NCBI RefSeq assembly: GCF_900109885.1
Contig: NZ_FOBS01000001.1
Span: forward strand, 62,001-126,000
Direction of reading: 5' to 3'
Length of the DNA: 64,000 nt
DNA from: Syntrophus gentianae
GTDB taxonomy: Bacteria > Desulfobacterota > Syntrophia > Syntrophales > Syntrophaceae
Under the pieces are notes generated by a model. That model had not been told where the DNA came from. It made no database searches and worked only from the letters and a program-made list of their open reading frames with translations. A program made the translations under genes and the position numbers. This document shows, in pieces, positions 62,273 to 64,000 of the stretch; the first letter of the stretch is position 1; each line of letters begins with the position of its first letter.

Positions 62273-63276
62273 CGCGAAGCAGGTCGGAGAATAAAACCGT
62301 CCTTTTCTGCGGTCCCATCGATCAGCCGCTCAATTCGGGCCGGTACATGATCGCCGGGATGCGGCAACTTGGCTATGAAGTGATCGGTTATGACTACCGT
62401 TCTCATGAGTCCTATGAAAACGAGTTGAAGGGGATCGTCGAAAGCAGGAAACCGGGATATATCCTCACCTTGAAGGGAGAAAGGCTGTCTTCCCCGTTGA
62501 TCGAGTTTTTTAAGCAGACAGGCTGCACCACGATCCTCTGGCTGACAACCAGTGTCCTGGAAGACTGGATGCTTCCCTTCGCAAAGGCCCATGATTTCGT
62601 CGTTACCAATACGGAGGACATCGAGATATTTTTCTCCCGGAACGGCGTCAAGAACACCCGATGGATACACCAGGGTTTTGCGCCGGAGTTCTTCGGCATT
62701 TCCGGCCGGGAATCGGGCGGAAGGGACATCGCCTATGCCGAAGCGGCCATGATCGGCTCCATGGGCTATCCGATCTATAAAAAACGGTGTGAACAGGTTA
62801 TGCTTTTGAGAAAAATTTCCGTGGACATCAAATGGTGGGGGCCTCGCCTCTCCAGGCAGTGGAAAAACCTCCCCTATTTCCTCGGCGGGGTCCATCGGGC
62901 CTGGGCGGGGAAAGAAGCCTATATGGAAGATTTCGCCGATATCGTTAGAAATGTCAAAATCTTCATCGGACAGGATGCGGACATTCCGATATCAGGCCGT
63001 TACCTCAGCAACCGGATCTTTGCCGTTGCCGGTTGCGGCGGTTTCTATCTCGGCAGAAAGACGCCGGGAATCGAATCCGCCTTTGAAATCGGCAAGGAGG
63101 TCGAGGTTTTCGATTCCGATGACGAGTTGCTCGAAAAGGTGAATTTCTATCTTAAAAATGATGCGCGAAGAAAAGGCGTTGCTGCAGCGGGACAGAAGAA
63201 AGTCCTGGAGCACTACACCTACAGGCAGCAGATGAAAAAGATATTTGACTGGATTACAGAAACGGGTCAGGAGTAA
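62269..63276 (+). CDS. CgeB-like glycosyltransferase
   Basis: This protein is 335 residues with the Glyco_trans_1_2 C-terminal module: ISGRYLSNRIFAVAGCGGF, then KEVEVFDSDDELLEKV, and EHYTYRQQMKKIFDWI. The N-terminal half is a GT-B domain beginning LFCGPIDQPLNSGRYM. Such enzymes act on surface glycans or spore coats; the donor is unknown. The start overlaps the preceding stop. Confidence 0.88.
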   Translation: MTRSRSENKTVLFCGPIDQPLNSGRYMIAGMRQLGYEVIGYDYRSHESYENELKGIVESRKPGYILTLKGERLSSPLIEFFKQTGCTTILWLTTSVLEDWMLPFAKAHDFVVTNTEDIEIFFSRNGVKNTRWIHQGFAPEFFGISGRESGGRDIAYAEAAMIGSMGYPIYKKRCEQVMLLRKISVDIKWWGPRLSRQWKNLPYFLGGVHRAWAGKEAYMEDFADIVRNVKIFIGQDADIPISGRYLSNRIFAVAGCGGFYLGRKTPGIESAFEIGKEVEVFDSDDELLEKVNFYLKNDARRKGVAAAGQKKVLEHYTYRQQMKKIFDWITETGQE

Positions 63277-63278
63277 CG

Positions 63279-63923
63279 ATGGGCAAGCCGGGCATTTCCG
63301 ATTATAATGATTACTGGGACGATCGAATTGAAAGGAAACATTATCAATATACGGACGTCCACCGAAAGATTGTTGAGGTCGTCGAAGGGGTCCTTGGGAA
63401 AGAAAAAGCGCGGGTTCTGGATTGCGGCGTCGGACCGGGTCATGTTTTCAAGGAGCTCTCCGGACTTTACGAGACATACGGACTTGAAATCTCGGAAAAG
63501 GTTTTCAGTCTATACACCTTTGACACCTCCCGCATCCAGATCTGGGATCTCAATCATGGACTGCCTGCCTTCAATCCACCGCTGGATCTGATCATCGCCA
63601 GCAGAATCATCCACCATCTTGCAGACCCTGTCGGTTTTCTGGGGCATGTGAGAAGAAGCCTCAACCGGAACGGATGGTTTATCGGCGTTATCCCGAACAT
63701 CTGCTATTATCATCACCGGCTGAAATTTCTCCTCGGCAAGTTTCCTCCGATCTCCGGCGCCCATGTTAATTTCCAGACAGGCCCGACCTTTGAGAAGATG
63801 GTCGTTGAGCAGGGATTTATCCTCCGTCAGTTGACCACGCCAAAAAAAACGATCCGGGCCAAAATCTGGCCCACGGTATTCAGTCAGGACCTCATTTATG
63901 TCTTCCAGAAATCAGAGACGTGA
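63279..63923 (+). CDS. Class I SAM-dependent methyltransferase
   Basis: This protein is 214 residues, starting two bases after the preceding stop. Motif I is VLDCGVGPGHVFKEL, then an acidic loop in YGLEISEKVF, and the motif IV region LDLIIASRIIHHLADP. It resembles methyltransferases of glycan operons that cap or modify sugars. Its last codons overlap the next gene. Confidence 0.85.
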   Translation: MGKPGISDYNDYWDDRIERKHYQYTDVHRKIVEVVEGVLGKEKARVLDCGVGPGHVFKELSGLYETYGLEISEKVFSLYTFDTSRIQIWDLNHGLPAFNPPLDLIIASRIIHHLADPVGFLGHVRRSLNRNGWFIGVIPNICYYHHRLKFLLGKFPPISGAHVNFQTGPTFEKMVVEQGFILRQLTTPKKTIRAKIWPTVFSQDLIYVFQKSET

Positions 63924-64000
63924 TTTCCTGGGCCGGTTGGCCTCTTACGCCTTGAAGTCCCTTCACAGTAATGATGCCTTTCGAATACCTTATCAAGGCA
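63898..64000 (+). CDS. Start of next operon gene (partial at window end)
   Basis: An ATG at 63898, eight bases after AGGA, opens a frame (MSSRNQRRDFLGRLASYALK) that runs off the window end. It overlaps the methyltransferase gene by 26 bases. Too little is present to name it. Confidence 0.6.
   Translation, partial: MSSRNQRRDFLGRLASYALKSLHSNDAFRIPYQG

Overview
This looks like chromosome from an anaerobic deltaproteobacterium (Desulfobacterota), most likely a Syntrophus-like syntroph. The evidence is the ADP-forming acyl-CoA synthetase, an in-frame UGA at a peroxiredoxin active site (a selenoprotein), a molybdopterin oxidoreductase, many iron-sulfur proteins, a flavoredoxin-like protein and a moderately high G+C. 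The assignment is an inference from gene content; no rRNA or ribosomal protein is present to test it.

Bases 1-25111 form one co-directional accessory region on the + strand. It holds a helical-repeat protein, a 2143-residue protein with an Rhs core near its N-terminus, a small exported protein, a GH19 endolysin-like enzyme, a protein with a PEP-CTERM-like tail, two multidomain alpha/beta hydrolases, a membrane-anchored Nudix enzyme, an exported glucoamylase-like protein, an ADP-ribosylglycohydrolase, and several proteins I cannot assign. Most genes have strong Shine-Dalgarno sites. Several of the giants have no signal peptide. That would fit cargo or accessory genes of a contractile injection or similar export system whose structural genes lie outside the window, but this is a hypothesis. 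A strong stem-loop at 25144-25179 ends the region.

Bases 25200-34800 are mixed. They contain an Mrp-type ATPase, a DUF4126 membrane protein, a probable 190-nt structured RNA with its own promoter and terminator, a 38-residue membrane protein, a flavin reductase, a cluster of DnaA-box-like sites, a Rha-like regulator, an ADP-forming acyl-CoA synthetase and asparagine synthetase A. Divergent tRNA-Ala(GGC) and tRNA-Leu(CAA) genes follow. Next to tRNA-Leu lie a lone RelB-type antitoxin, a broken tyrosine recombinase and a small unknown gene, which look like the scar of an integrative element.

Bases 34800-45400 carry DAHP synthase, a molybdopterin oxidoreductase coupled to a zinc-ribbon methyltransferase, a UGA-containing Prx-like selenoprotein, a Tat-exported Fe/Mn superoxide dismutase, a UbiA prenyltransferase, a winged-helix ferredoxin, a THEP1-like gene remnant, a two-domain sulfurtransferase and a PAS sensor kinase.

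Bases 45600-58300 carry a class A penicillin-binding protein, SbcD-SbcC, and small envelope and stress proteins (YidB-like, ComEA-like, DUF4404-like, two His/aromatic-rich exported proteins). A ParB-like/methyltransferase fusion and a P-loop kinase follow on the - strand. From 58657 to the window end a tightly overlapping + strand operon encodes lipopolysaccharide core assembly: GT2, GT4 and GT9 transferases, a P-loop kinase-like protein, a CgeB-like transferase, a methyltransferase and the start of one more gene.
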